DNA of 64,000 bases from assembly GCA_037074705.1 (NCBI GenBank), contig CM073594.1:76075009-76139008 (forward strand), written 5' to 3'. Both the position numbers and the translations under genes were made by a program. The notes beneath the pieces are model-generated. The model saw only the letters and a program-made list of their open reading frames with translations. It was not told the DNA's origin and did no database searches. Shown here one piece after another: positions 47,141 to 58,271 of the stretch (within the stretch, counting starts at the first letter, position 1; each line of letters starts with the position of its first letter). Source of the stretch: Zhengitettix transpicula (Eukaryota; Arthropoda; Insecta; Orthoptera; Tetrigidae).

Positions 47141-47170
47141 GTTTCGTCCACAATTTTGTAATTTCCTCAG
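47141..47170 (-). ncRNA. Hammerhead-like core
   Basis: The minus strand reads CTGAGGA, an intervening potential stem, then GGACGAAAC. CTGAGGA fits the CUGANGA consensus. The span is 30 nt, one longer than the other copies. It lies just before a Helitron fragment, as do the foldback tails at 23.8 and 28.4 kb. Confidence 0.4.
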
Positions 47171-47298
47171 GTAATATACGGTTTTTAATATAATCATGTA
47201 TACATGCTTAATTAGAACGAACAAATAAGAATTTACAGTCAAGGGCTGTATCCTGTGACATTTTTACTGACATATTTCGTCTCTTGTTTAAATATTTA

Positions 47299-48120
47299 CT
47301 ATCTGGGTGCTCGGCGGTCTCCGGGTTGACGTAATTAAACCCAGTGACATCCATAACCACGGATTCGATTCCAATGTCGGTTTTTTTGTTATTTTTATAT
47401 AACGCCCCTCCACCCCCACCCCTCATGGTGTTTATGTCCCATGCCGAAAGTAGTGGTGATTATACACAAGCATATCGCTAGAAATACTATCAATCTAATT
47501 ACAACTGAAAAATATTATTTTAACTCAAATATCTGCCGTGTTTGTATGTTTGAAATTTTCACCACCGCCCATGGAGTTGAAACGCCAACTTGAATGCTAT
47601 AATTACAATCTGTGACATCCATAACCCAGAATTAGACGCCAATCTCAGTTATTTAGCCGTTATTTTTATATAATGCCACTCCACTCCCACCCTTAAGGGT
47701 GCTTCCCTCCAAAGCCGAAAAGACTGAAATTGTACAGACAGATTGTACAGAAATATTAATCTCATTGACACCAAAAAATATTTACTCGATGCAAATATCG
47801 GCCGTTTAACGTGTTTGAAAATTTCTACTCCCGTTCACTACCGCCTTCGGGGAATAAAAGACAAGTTTAATGTCATAATTAAACTCAATAACATTCCTAA
47901 CCCCGGGTTCCACTCCAAATCAGTTGTATTCGCGTTATTTTCTTGTAACTTACTCCTGAGGGTCCTCCTTATCCTTATTGTAAGGGGTTGAAATTATTCA
48001 CAGATAACATCGTTAGAAACGCTAACTATCCCTTTGACCTATAAATTATTTATCAGACTCAAATATCGGACTTTTTAGCATGTTTATATATTTCAACCCT
48101 CGACCGGGGTGGTTGATGTG
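47299..48120 (-). mobile_element. Helitron 3' array fragment 3
   Basis: The inverted sequence holds about three array units (GGTTATGGATGTCACTGGGT, AACTCCATGGGCGG-like boxes) and ends CACCCAGATAGT, a mutated version of CACCCAGCTAGT. It is more diverged than the units at 56-63 kb. No coding sequence is present. Confidence 0.6.
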
Positions 48121-48558
48121 TCTCACTCAGACAGTGTTTGGTTTGATCGCAAAGAACACGTGTACGAAATTTTCTTCATGGCTATAGATTTGTATGCGGA
48201 ACATACAAACAATCAAACATACTGTCTTATTAATTAGAAAAAGGACATGATAACAGTCAGATAAATGTACTATATTTTATTCTTTAAACACGAATGAACC
48301 GGCAATGAAAGTGAGATTCGCTTGACGAACACGCCTCTTACCGAAGATGTCACCAGAGAATTTAGTTAGTCGCCGAAACGATGATGAGCGAACATGTTTC
48401 GGGTCTGGTGGTAAATTATATTAAAAAAAATATTTAAAAAAATTAAATACAAATAGCGGAATTCGGACGTGAATATACGTGTTTCCTTTTCAGCCTTATC
48501 CATTCCGTTCTACTGTCACTCTCTGTCTGATAAGTGTGACCAGCGCTCTTCAAGAGTC

Positions 48559-49014
48559 TTTATCTACATCTCTCTTGTTTTTTGAACTAAAGTTCCCACA
48601 GGTCGAGGCACCTCGGCCTGTTTTGAAAGATCTATGTTCCGGAGTCGCAGACCTTAGGCATACGGTAAGAGTTGTCCGCTATTCCTATTGGAATAGTCGG
48701 CCAGCTGCCTCCTGGTCAAGGCAAGGAGAGGGGAAAGCTGCGACCCCACAGCTAACCCCTCTCCCGCCATCTGAAGGGCGTGGGACAAGTACCAAATGCC
48801 CGACCTACCTGATACATGTTTTTCTAGTGTTTTCCGTGCATCACCGGCGAATTGCCGGGTAGGATCCTTAAACCATAGCCCCGGGGCCCAAGTTAACCCT
48901 TGGCTACCTTCCTCTACCTATCCGCATCCCCCCCATTCAGATCCCTTCCTATGCTATTAAAGGGGAGTTGCCACCATGTGGATTACCCTCATGTAGCCTG
49001 TTACCCTTAAAAAA
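48559..49014 (+). mobile_element. SINE-like retroposon, copy 8
   Basis: This is the only near-complete plus-strand copy. It runs from GTCGAGGCACCTCGGCCTG to CTCATGTAGCCTGTTACCC plus an A-run, and is flanked by a short AAGAGTC repeat (48552-48558 and 49015-49021), a likely target duplication. Confidence 0.78.
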
Positions 49015-49021
49015 AAGAGTC

Positions 49022-50420
49022 AGCTATACGCCGCCATGAGAAAATCATTAGGTTCTACGAAAAATGCACGAAAAATCCATACTCGTAGCCATTGGGACGT
49101 CATATCCTCTGGTTCCATTTACCCAATGTTTTATTTGTGGTAGAAGAAATATCTCCAGAATGAGCTTCACGCCGAGAAGAAAAATATAATACAAAGAGGA
49201 AATCATGTGTGATAAAATATAACACGGTTAAAGGAGGGGACGATGGGTGACAAAGACAGGCAAGTTGGGTTATCAGCTGAAAAGAGAGGGGAAGGAAAAG
49301 TTGTGGGATGGGAAGAAATGGATAAGACGTGACCATATTAAGAGGGAGCTGTGCCGAAGGGGATTGCGGGCGAAATAAGGTTCAAAGAGAGGAGAAAGAA
49401 AGAGGAAAGACCAAAGAGGGAGACGAAAAAGGAAACTGCGAACCGCTCCAGAATAACTATTACCTATTTCTGTTTCTTCTTTTGAAGGTAAGAAAAAAAA
49501 ACCCTGCTGGCAGCGGGAAGAAAAATAATTGAGGTCACCTAGAAAGAGAGAAATAAACCTCGTTAAGTCTGGACGGGGGAAACTGGTTTCCGTGTAAGTT
49601 ATTAAGGAACTAGAGCTACTTCCATTAAACCTAGACACAAGAAAAATCTCGTCACGTCTCGTAAATGCTTCTTATTATAATTAAATTAAATGAAAAGAAA
49701 AAAATCCTGAACCCCTTCCCTCTCTCGTGAGACCCACAATGCTTTGCGCAGAGAGAATTTAAAAGACGACCAAAGGTGGCGTGTTTAATTACGGGTGGGG
49801 TTGGAATATTATAATAACACGAAGCTGCGGCTCTTCGACATTTTATTCTCATTAGCAGGGGGAAATTATTTTATAACCTAACTTTAAATTTTTTAAATGG
49901 CCACCAGTGAACATCCACGCTACGACACGACACGTGAATATATTTGTGAGCGGATAAAGAAAATATCAATGATCAAAGAGGAAGTAAAGTTTCGATGACG
50001 TCATTGTCCGTTGTATGACAAAATAACTAAATCAAAGGTAATGATTCCTAAGTTTTATATTATTTCGTCTGTCAACGCTGTTTCATAGGTACTTCTAAAC
50101 AAAACACGGCTCCAGTAATAATAATATCTCTGCCAAGAATTCTTTTCTTTCATAGTTTTCTCTCTGAGATGTCACTGAAACGACTTCCTCTTTTACCAAC
50201 TAAATAACTGTCCACATTATTTTATTTTATTACTCGTTTAATATTTTACTATATCTTTATACATCCTTCACTTGACTATCTATTTCATCCACGACTACAT
50301 TAATTCATGATTCGAATGGTTCGGGGAGACATGGAGACTACAAACACGTAGGTTTTTCGAACTTTGGGAGACCATTGCATGGACAATAAATAATTATGTC
50401 AATATTATCTTTATTTTTTA
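49022..50420. other. No gene seen
   Basis: GA-rich on the plus strand at 49230-49560. A TGACGTCA lies at ~49997. The long minus-strand frame at 49273-49638 is a composition effect. Confidence 0.45.
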
Positions 50421-52030
50421 CTAGCCGATTCCGGGGAACTTCGTACCACCTCATAATCAATAAACGTTGTGTTAAAATACCCTGCAAGAATGAAGTTCAA
50501 TAAATGTACAAAAATAAGTATTATAATTACTATAGCTCGTTATTGAGGATAGGCGTCTTTTCATTTATTTATACTGATATTTTTGGCAGTTTGTATAATC
50601 GCGTGAGCAACCATGTTTGCTGGTTCTTACAACATCAGCAGAAAATACCGTTTGGTGCCAGTCCGACTGGGGATTATAACCGTACCTCCATCGAGGGGTT
50701 TTCCCGTCCGCAAACAGCAGGTGCAGAGGGTCTACCTGTTGAAATTTGCTACATCAGATTGTCTAGGATCTGTGATTGGTCCATAACAAATTAAATGGAG
50801 AGACAGTAGGAGACACAGGTCTGGAGAAGTGGATGCCTTGAGGGCATTCTGACTGGAGAGGTGGAAGTGAGCAGTTGCTGTTGGTTTTTCAAGATATGAT
50901 CAGCGAAACTCCACCAGAGGCACGAAGTCGATGATTAGCTGCGAGGGACGTCGCTGTGTTGCTGAGACCCCCAGTCTGGTAACCAATTTAGCCATTTACC
51001 TTGGTTGCGTAGAGCATTTGTATAAAATTCGCCATAACAATCCCTGGGTTTCATAACTGGCTAGTCGGGGCAAAATTTAATAATAGTATATATTAATATT
51101 TTTAATAAATTACTTATGTATGGAGTGGGTTGTTGTTTTCCCAATGTTACTTCCTCCTACCGCTGGTAAGCCGTTCCAGAAATCGGACCGCAGGAGACAT
51201 GTTACTACTGGTAGCGAATGAATTACATTGAAATGAATGTAATTCACGTCGCAGCACTCTGGTAGTTTCCTTTAATTGCATTACCTTGTGACATACGACA
51301 TTCTTCGTTTTGTCGGATTGAATCCGGGTTCTTCGAAATTGTCTGTTCCAAATTAAGTCATTTGGAAACATCCGTTCTATCTTCTAGTATTTTCGATAGC
51401 AAATGTCAAGATTCTGGTGTCTCGCCACGAAGGAATGAATGCAATGTCTCAGGTGGCTGAGGCCAAAATGGCAACTTCACTTTGAGACTGAGACAGCACA
51501 ATCCAGGCGTTTCTCCAGAGAACTTCAATGCACTTTAATGGACGCACACAACGTCCATTGGGCCACCAATTCGAACGAAAGGATGCGAGCTATAGTCTAT
51601 TGTGCAGTCGTATTGAAACGCTATACGATTCAAATAAACACTTTAATCATTTATTGTTGCGTGTAGAAGATTACCACGTTGTTGATCTGTGGCATCAGCT
51701 GGACGATTTCTCATTGCCAACTGAGCCGTTTGACGTGCTGCCTCTCTTTGTTCTTGTGTTTGTGAAGCACCAAGTCATACTAACGCGACGATTTCTTGTT
51801 CATCTGCAGTGGATTGATTTGCAATATTACGATGTCCAATTGCATTACGGCTTCGTTGTGAACGATTAGATCGTCTGGCTCGCTGCAGTGTAAATAACAC
51901 TGAACAACATAAGCTTTCAAAATATGCATTTCATCAACATCAATCAAACTGAAACAAAAGAACCGCGCATCTGCATCAGCTGTTAAAAGATAATGTAAAC
52001 AACGCCATATACTGGCATTACCGGACAACG
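50421..52030 (-). mobile_element. Helitron remnant with coding fragment
   Basis: The left edge, read inverted, is GGAACTTCGTACC-side sequence ending GGAATCGGCTAG followed by T. Many animal Helitrons end this way: a short GC hairpin (TTCCCCGGAA) about 10 bases before CTAG|T. The region includes the Helitron-type coding remnant at 51.4-51.9 kb on the same strand. The 5' TC end was not located, and 50450-51140 has no domain I recognise, so the two may belong to different copies. Confidence 0.5.
51385..51880 (-). pseudogene. Helitron RepHel N-terminal region, broken
   Basis: One minus-strand frame gives a charged, glutamine/arginine-rich leader (QTQEQREAARQTAQLAMRNR). About 100 codons later it reads ALKFSGETPGLCCLSLKVKL, then PFWPQPPETLHSFLRGETPES, a stop, and HLLSKI. 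This matches the conserved Helitron_like_N block, in which a cysteine-containing ALKFxGExPGxCCxxGKVxLP is followed by PPExLxxLL...ESxxFLxNIRxYN. In-frame stops and a missing Rep (HUH) and helicase show that it is a fossil. Confidence 0.72.
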
Positions 52031-52180
52031 ACATTATAGAATTTCTTCATGATTTTTATTTTTGTAAATTTGTCCGATATTTTAATAGTTATTCTGCTAT
52101 TCAGGACGGAGACAAATCCAACAAATCAAAATCGTTTCAGACGTTCGTGAGTTATAAATGGTGTAACTAACCTTACTTTG

Positions 52181-52181
<1 letters not shown>

Positions 52182-52220
<39 letters not shown>
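52182..52220. repeat. (TA)n tract
   Basis: About 39 bases of pure TA end exactly at the start of an LTR-A. Confidence 0.92.
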
Positions 52221-52223
<3 letters not shown>

Positions 52224-53176
52224 AGCAATAGTTAATTAAGCCATTAATTGTTTGGCTATAATTTGAATTGTAGTGAATTATAGCGGTATGAGCTACCAAA
52301 GCGACAATGGGGCTGAGCTCTGTTACTTTGTTGAAGAGCCGAAATGGCGATTGCGCGCGCAAAAGTAAAGCTAGTCTTCAGTCTACGGTCAGCCACGAGA
52401 GGAGAGACATTAAAACAAATCTTCACCGAGATACATAGCAGTTAGATCCAAATACATAAATAAAACAGTAAAAGCCTAAAATCTGCAAATCGTGAGTTCC
52501 TGTAAGCAAGCAGATAGTTGAACAGAGAGATTTTCTAACAACTGGACAACGGTGAAGCAAAGGTTGCTTCATTATAAAAATTGAACAATTTTGCATTGAG
52601 GGAAACCGACATCCGATAGTTGACCAATTAGGAGAGGATCATCCGAGGTTCCTGAGAGCTGAATACGTGTATTTCGACTCCGTATGTGTAATATCTGTGA
52701 GGAAATTAAGAACCAGTGTAATAAAATTTGCATTTATAGTGTAGTGTTGAAGCTACAAAAGAATGCTGGTACCAGTCGGACATTATGTGAGTAACCAAAA
52801 CTTTTATAATAATTGTAAACGATAACTAAAAGGGCAGAGTCAGATTTCGTTCAAGTTTAATTTCTTTACATTTAGCTTTCCTTCATTTATCGACATATTG
52901 TTTTTAGGTAAATTTTATGCTTGATTTGTTAATCAGTTTATTAAATCACTTTTCTGTTAATTATCAAACCCAGTTATGACTTTGAGAGAAGAGATCTTAA
53001 TTTGATTGTAATTGTTTAAATATTTGGAAGCCACAAATGAATAAATAATAAATTATTTTGTTTGTTGATTTTTCATGATCTTTTAATTTAATTAACCTTT
53101 TCATTTTGATTATTACATAAATGGCTACCACAACGTGGGGGAAAATTTAATCAAAGTCTACTTGTTGATTATTACA
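52221..53176 (+). mobile_element. Solo LTR, family A, copy 8
   Basis: It begins TGTAGCAATAGTTAATTAAG and ends TTGTTGATTATTACA, bounded by TA tracts. CTGGTACCAG leads to a donor-like GTGAGTAAC (GT at 52787); CCCAGTTATGACTTTGAG is at ~52969; PBS-like TGGCTACCACAACGTGGGG at 53122-53140 follows an internal ATTACA. It is close in sequence to copy 5. Confidence 0.75.
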
Positions 53177-53379
53177 ATATATATATATATATAGATTAAA
53201 TTTCAAATCCAAATTATTTTGGTGTACAATATTCCTCACGTGCAGGGAAAATTTCCAGCCCTAACTTCTCATGTCGGTTTTGGAGCTATTATGTGTTGTA
53301 AAAACTGTTCAACATTAGTGGGAAACATCACCTAACGACATTCAATAAAATTTTTTTATAGTAGGAGACCACAGACGTG

Positions 53380-54090
53380 CCGTTGTTCAAGCCACTCACA
53401 TTCTCTTTGTTTTGTACACAAATGACATTCAAAATTGCGTCAAACCTATAAAATCAGTTATTTATGCGTATGACACGCCCTTAATACAAACGGTAGCGAC
53501 GACAAAACATTTAAAAAAAGATTTAAGCGCCCTGAAGTCATTAAATGTCTGGTTCAGTGAAAACTAATTTGTTGTCAACTTGGAGAAAACTAAACTTGTT
53601 CAGTTTTCGTCCGGTAACAACAGTTAATTAGTGACTTATCATGCAACATTTCTCGGTGTTCAAGTGGACGGAAAGTTACGAGGCAATGAATATATTAAGG
53701 TACTCTCAAGTAAACACAGTTCCGTCTGTTACTCTCTTCGACTATTAATGCAACAAGTTGATACTTTAACTGCAAAAACGGTATATTATGCATATTTCCA
53801 TTCCAACATGTGCTACGGAATTACGAGCTGCGGAGTTTCTTGTCGCTCTGAGGAAATATTTAAAGGACAGAAACGTGCGATCCGAATATTATGAGGCAAA
53901 AATAACAGAGAAAATTGTAGAGCTCTCTTCAAAGATCTTGGAATTTTAACGTTACCCAGTGCATACATTTTGTAAACTATAAAATTCGTTAAACGTAAAC
54001 AAAGTCTGTTTGTTAGCAACGGGCAATTCCGTGAATATATACGAGAATTTTCGCGAGATTACGGACAGACAAACATCATCTCTCACTTTT
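53380..54090 (+). pseudogene. Non-LTR (LINE) reverse transcriptase C-terminal part, broken
   Basis: The conceptual translation runs LFVLYTNDIQNCVKP, SVIYAYDTPLIQT, LSALKSLNVWFSEN, stop, VVNLEKTKLVQFSS, then ATFLGVQVDGKLRGNEYI and YYAYFHSNMCYGITSCG. This is the order in Jockey/CR1-type RTs: LLFxLYINDI, the catalytic FADDT box (here YAYDT, first aspartate lost), the NxxKTxxxxF box, LGxxxDxxL and YxxxxxSxxxYGxxxWG. It ends with NGQFREYIREFSR. In-frame stops, the damaged catalytic box and the lack of the RT N-terminus and endonuclease show a dead 5'-truncated copy. A Helitron starts 25 bp downstream. Confidence 0.85.
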
Positions 54091-55137
54091 TGTAAAAAAA
54101 ACTGGATACATTATCTCCTATATAATAAAATAGCGTGTATATTTGTACCTATGTATGTATGTATTTACGTTGTTTTGAATACAAATTTTATCGCGTGGAC
54201 AGAATTCAACAAAAATTGGTATATATATTCTGCCAAAATCGAGAACCGGTACTGTGGGGGTGAGAAACCCCTAGAATAAACGTGGAAATAATTATAATTG
54301 AAATAAGTTACGAATTAGTGTTAAATTACTGCGCGAGACGATGACGTCATAAGTTTTCAAGACATTGACGCATCCTAAATATAGTTCTGTATTTCGTAAT
54401 GAAATAAAGCAGAAATATTTTGATTAAATAAAAAGTATAATTTTTTTTCAGTAATACTCCATCGATTTTAGTAATAAAAAACAATACGAAACACTTTACT
54501 TGCGCAAAGTTAATTTGGAATAGTTAATTATCCTGCTATCTATATAATAAAATATCTTTGATAAAGCCAATATGGCGCCTTATAATACATTCAAATGTGT
54601 GTCGGTCGAGATTTATAAAATTTCATAATATAACGTACTATTGTATCCTGTATAATATTTCAGAAGATAATAAGATTTGTCTAAGGTACGACTGCTGAAT
54701 TATATGTTTGTAACTATAAAAGTATTGAAAATGACGTACGGAACTCCGAAAGTTTGCGTGCAATTTATGTCGTGAAACAAAATTTTCAGGTTAGGTTAAC
54801 ACAAATTTTTTTTGATTAAATTCTTTGTGAGTGATAATAAATCAGCTAATTTATATACTATTTTATTATAAATATCTAAATTGGGAATAATTGTGATAAC
54901 ATATTTTATTTTTTGAGTTATTTTTGAATATATTAAAATCAAAATATTTAAATTCGATGGAAAGCTTATACTATAGAGCTTTTTACCAAAATTTAATACA
55001 CTCTTCATATAATTGTAGTTTTTTGCATAATTGCTGTGCATATCATGGCATTGTTGTGTATTGTATGTTTTTTGTTCATTGTTATATTTGATGTATTTTT
55101 CCTTCTCTAAGTAGCTGACAGTGAATAATAATATTGA

Positions 55138-55142
<5 letters not shown>

Positions 55143-55171
<29 letters not shown>
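55143..55171. repeat. (TA)n tract in H1
   Basis: It is followed by CTTAGGTAGGGTCATTCATC, a junction repeated twice in H2 (59966 and 60538). Confidence 0.9.
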
Positions 55172-55173
<2 letters not shown>

Positions 55174-55304
55174 TAGGTAGGGTCATTCATCATTTTTAAG
55201 AAATAGGGCTTACAGCTGATTTTGCCTTGATGTTTCTCATATAACATATTCATACACATTATTTAAAACAATTCCCAAATTTGTATAAATACAAACACAC
55301 ACAC

Positions 55305-55344
<40 letters not shown>

Positions 55345-55899
55345 CATAATAGCTCATAAATGGAAAAATATTACATATGTAAATTTAACTAGCTCTTCCC
55401 AAATATGGAATCTAAATTAATGTGCACTACGTCAAAAGTTCATCTGATTGAGATTAATATATGTGATGTTAGGTAAGTCAGTTCTAATTATTGAAGCTGA
55501 TAAATCCATACTGAAGAGTAAAAACATAATTAACTATACATATAGAACCGAATGGTGATAATTTTGTTTTCTGAGATATGTCATAGTCAAAAATATTAAG
55601 TCATTTGGATAGGAAATAGAGACAGATTCATTAATATGTTGGGTTTTATGCATAAACGGGTTAATATGTGATGGTCTTATGCCATTTACATCACGTGTTA
55701 ACCATTAACCATATAGAATTAATTTCTCTACCAGGGCAATATAAATAAAAACCCTGCACTCAGTTGCCTATGTAAAAAAAAATTATGTATGTTTGTACAT
55801 TATTTATAAACAATTAAACTTGTGGATAAATTGAAATAATCCTGGGTAGACATATTCTTAAAAATCTGGAAAAACTGTGGGGATAAGACTTGGCGAGGG

Positions 55900-58271
55900 T
55901 AGCGGGGTTGTAAATTAATAAAAACAACAGGTTAAAACAGTCAATATTTGCGTTGAGTAATTATTTGTCGGTGTCATTGGATTTGTTAGTGTTTTTCTGG
56001 ATGCTGTTTGTGTATAACTTCACCCCCTTCGGCATGAGAAAGGAGCACCCTTACGGGTGGGGGTGGAAATATTCAAACTTGCTAATATTGCAAATATTTT
56101 AGGCGGATAAAAATTTTTTGGGGTCAAAGAGATTCATATTGTTTCTACAGATGTTATATAAGTATAATTTCAACCATTTTTTATTATAGGAAAGGAGCAC
56201 TCTTACGAGTGTTAGTAGAAAATAACGCGTATACAACCAAGATAGGTGTCAAATCCAGGGTAATGGATGTCGGTGAGTTTAATTTTGACATTCAATTGAC
56301 AATTTAACCTCGAGGGGTGGAGGGGGACGGGGGTTGAAATTTAAAAACATGAAATTACGGCCGATGTTAGCGTTGAATAAATGTATTTAGGGTAAATTGA
56401 TGTTATATAAGTATAATTTCAACCCTTTTTTACTATAGGAAAGGAGCACTCTTACGAGTGTTAGTAGAAAATAACGCGTATAGAACCGGGATAGGTGTCA
56501 AATTCAGGGTAATGAATGTCGGTGAGTTTAATTTTGACAATCAATTGACCATTTAACCTCGAGGGGTGGAGGGGGACGGGGGTTGAAATTTAAAAACATG
56601 AAATTACGGCCGATGTTAGCGTTGAATAAATGTATTTAGGGTTAATTAGTTTGATAGTATACTCATGTTATGTGTGTAAAATTTCAACCACTTGCAGCAG
56701 GAGGGGCTGAACGCTTACGGTTGGTGGTGGAGGGGAGTTTCACAGAAAATAACGCTAAAACAACCGAGATTCAAGTCAAATCAAAGGTAATGCCTGACGT
56801 TTAGTTTATTTATGACAATTTCGGCAACGCTCGAGGGTTGACTGTGGTGAGAGGAGTTGGGCGGGGGTAGAAATTGTAAATAATGTTTTTAGGCCGTTTA
56901 TTGCGTCGAATAGATATATTTCGGGATCAATGAGATTAATAAAATTTCTCTACATGGTATCCGTGTATAATTTCAACCCCTTTCAGGATTTGGAGGGGAG
57001 CTGCCCTTAGGGTTGGTGGTGGAGTGGCATTACAAAAAAATAACGCAAAAACAATCGAGATTAGAGTCGAATCCAGGGTTATGGTTGCCGCTGAGTTTAA
57101 TTATGACATTAAATTCGCCATTTAACCCCAAGGGACGGGGTGGTCAGGGTGGAAATTTTGAAACGTGTAATCGAGTTCCGTACTTGCTTTAATAATTATT
57201 TTTAGCATAAATTTGATTGATAGTATTTCTACAACTTTATTTTTGTATAATTTTAACAACTTTCAGTTTGTAAGGCGAGCACGAGTAGGTGTGGAGGGGT
57301 GTTATAAGAAAATAACGCGAAAACAACCGAGATTCGAGAAAAATCGGGGTTATGGATGTTGCTGAATTTATTTATGACAACCTGGTTAACGCGTAGAGGC
57401 GAGCGAGGGTGAGTGGGGCTGGGCGGACGTGGGTGGGGGTATAATATTAAAAAATGTTAACCTATCGATAGTTACGTCAAATAAATATTTAGCGGTGTTA
57501 ATGACACTAATAATATTTTTTAATATATTCTGTGTATAATTACAACCCTTATCAACTCGAGAGGAAAGAACCATGAAGGGTAGGTTTCATTACATAAAAA
57601 TAACACACAGAACCGATATAGGAATCGAATATGAGGTTATGGATGCCGCTCAGATTAATTATGACATTCAACTTGCAGTTTAACCCCCACGAGTGGGACT
57701 GAAGAGAGATAAAAATTTTCAAACATGTTAATCGGCCCACATTTGCGTCCAATATATATTTTTCGGTATAATTTAAATTCATTATATTAAGGTCGATATT
57801 CTCTGTGAATAATTTCAATCTCTATCGCCATGGAAGGGGAGCACGCTTTGGGGTGGCGTTTGGTGTTTCGTTACATGAAAATATCGCGAATAGACCAAAA
57901 TTTTGTGGTTATGGATGTCGATGAGTTTCATTGTGACAAACTGAATAACGCGCGGTGTGGGAGGGAGGAGGCCTGAACGAAGGTAGAAATTTTCAAACGA
58001 TGTTACCAGCCGATTTTTGCGTGGAAATTTTTCTTTGTTTAACCTACTGTAGCGGGTCTGGAAATTTTCAAACATGTTAAAACGACGATATATTCGTTCA
58101 ATGAAAGTATTTCAGGGTCAATGAGTTCAACTTCTTTCGGAATGGGAGGTGAACATATTTGGGGATAGGGGTCGAGTTGTGTCATAAAATAACGCAAAAG
58201 CTACTTAGATTGGAGTCAAATCGGGGGTTATGGATAAACGACATCTCGGGCAACGCCGGGCACCCAGCTAG
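55900..58271 (+). repeat. ~280 bp tandem array in H1 (about 8 units)
   Basis: The AATAACGC-type box recurs at about 56226, 56470, 56748, 57039, 57311, 57599, 57880 and 58185 (spacings 244-305 bp). Each unit carries, in order, TTTCAACCCCTTTC, a G-rich GGGGTGG stretch, AATAACGCGAAAACAACC, CAGGGTTATGGATGTCGCTG and GACATT/GACAAC before a second G-rich stretch. 56149-56398 and 56399-56648 are almost identical, a recent unit duplication. The last unit ends as the Helitron 3' terminus. Confidence 0.82.

Larger units (their letters stand above)
54116..58271 (+). mobile_element. Non-autonomous Helitron H1
   Basis: The 5' end TCCTATATAATAAAA (54116) and 3' end, hairpin-bearing GGGCAACGCCGGGCACCCAG then CTAG (58268-58271), are Helitron-like. 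A second 5'-like TCTATATAATAAAA lies at 54539, so either two 5' ends are nested or the element starts there. The leader contains GATGACGTCAT. The middle is AT-rich with two TA tracts; the last ~2.3 kb is a tandem array. No Rep/helicase coding is seen, so it must be non-autonomous. Confidence 0.72.
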
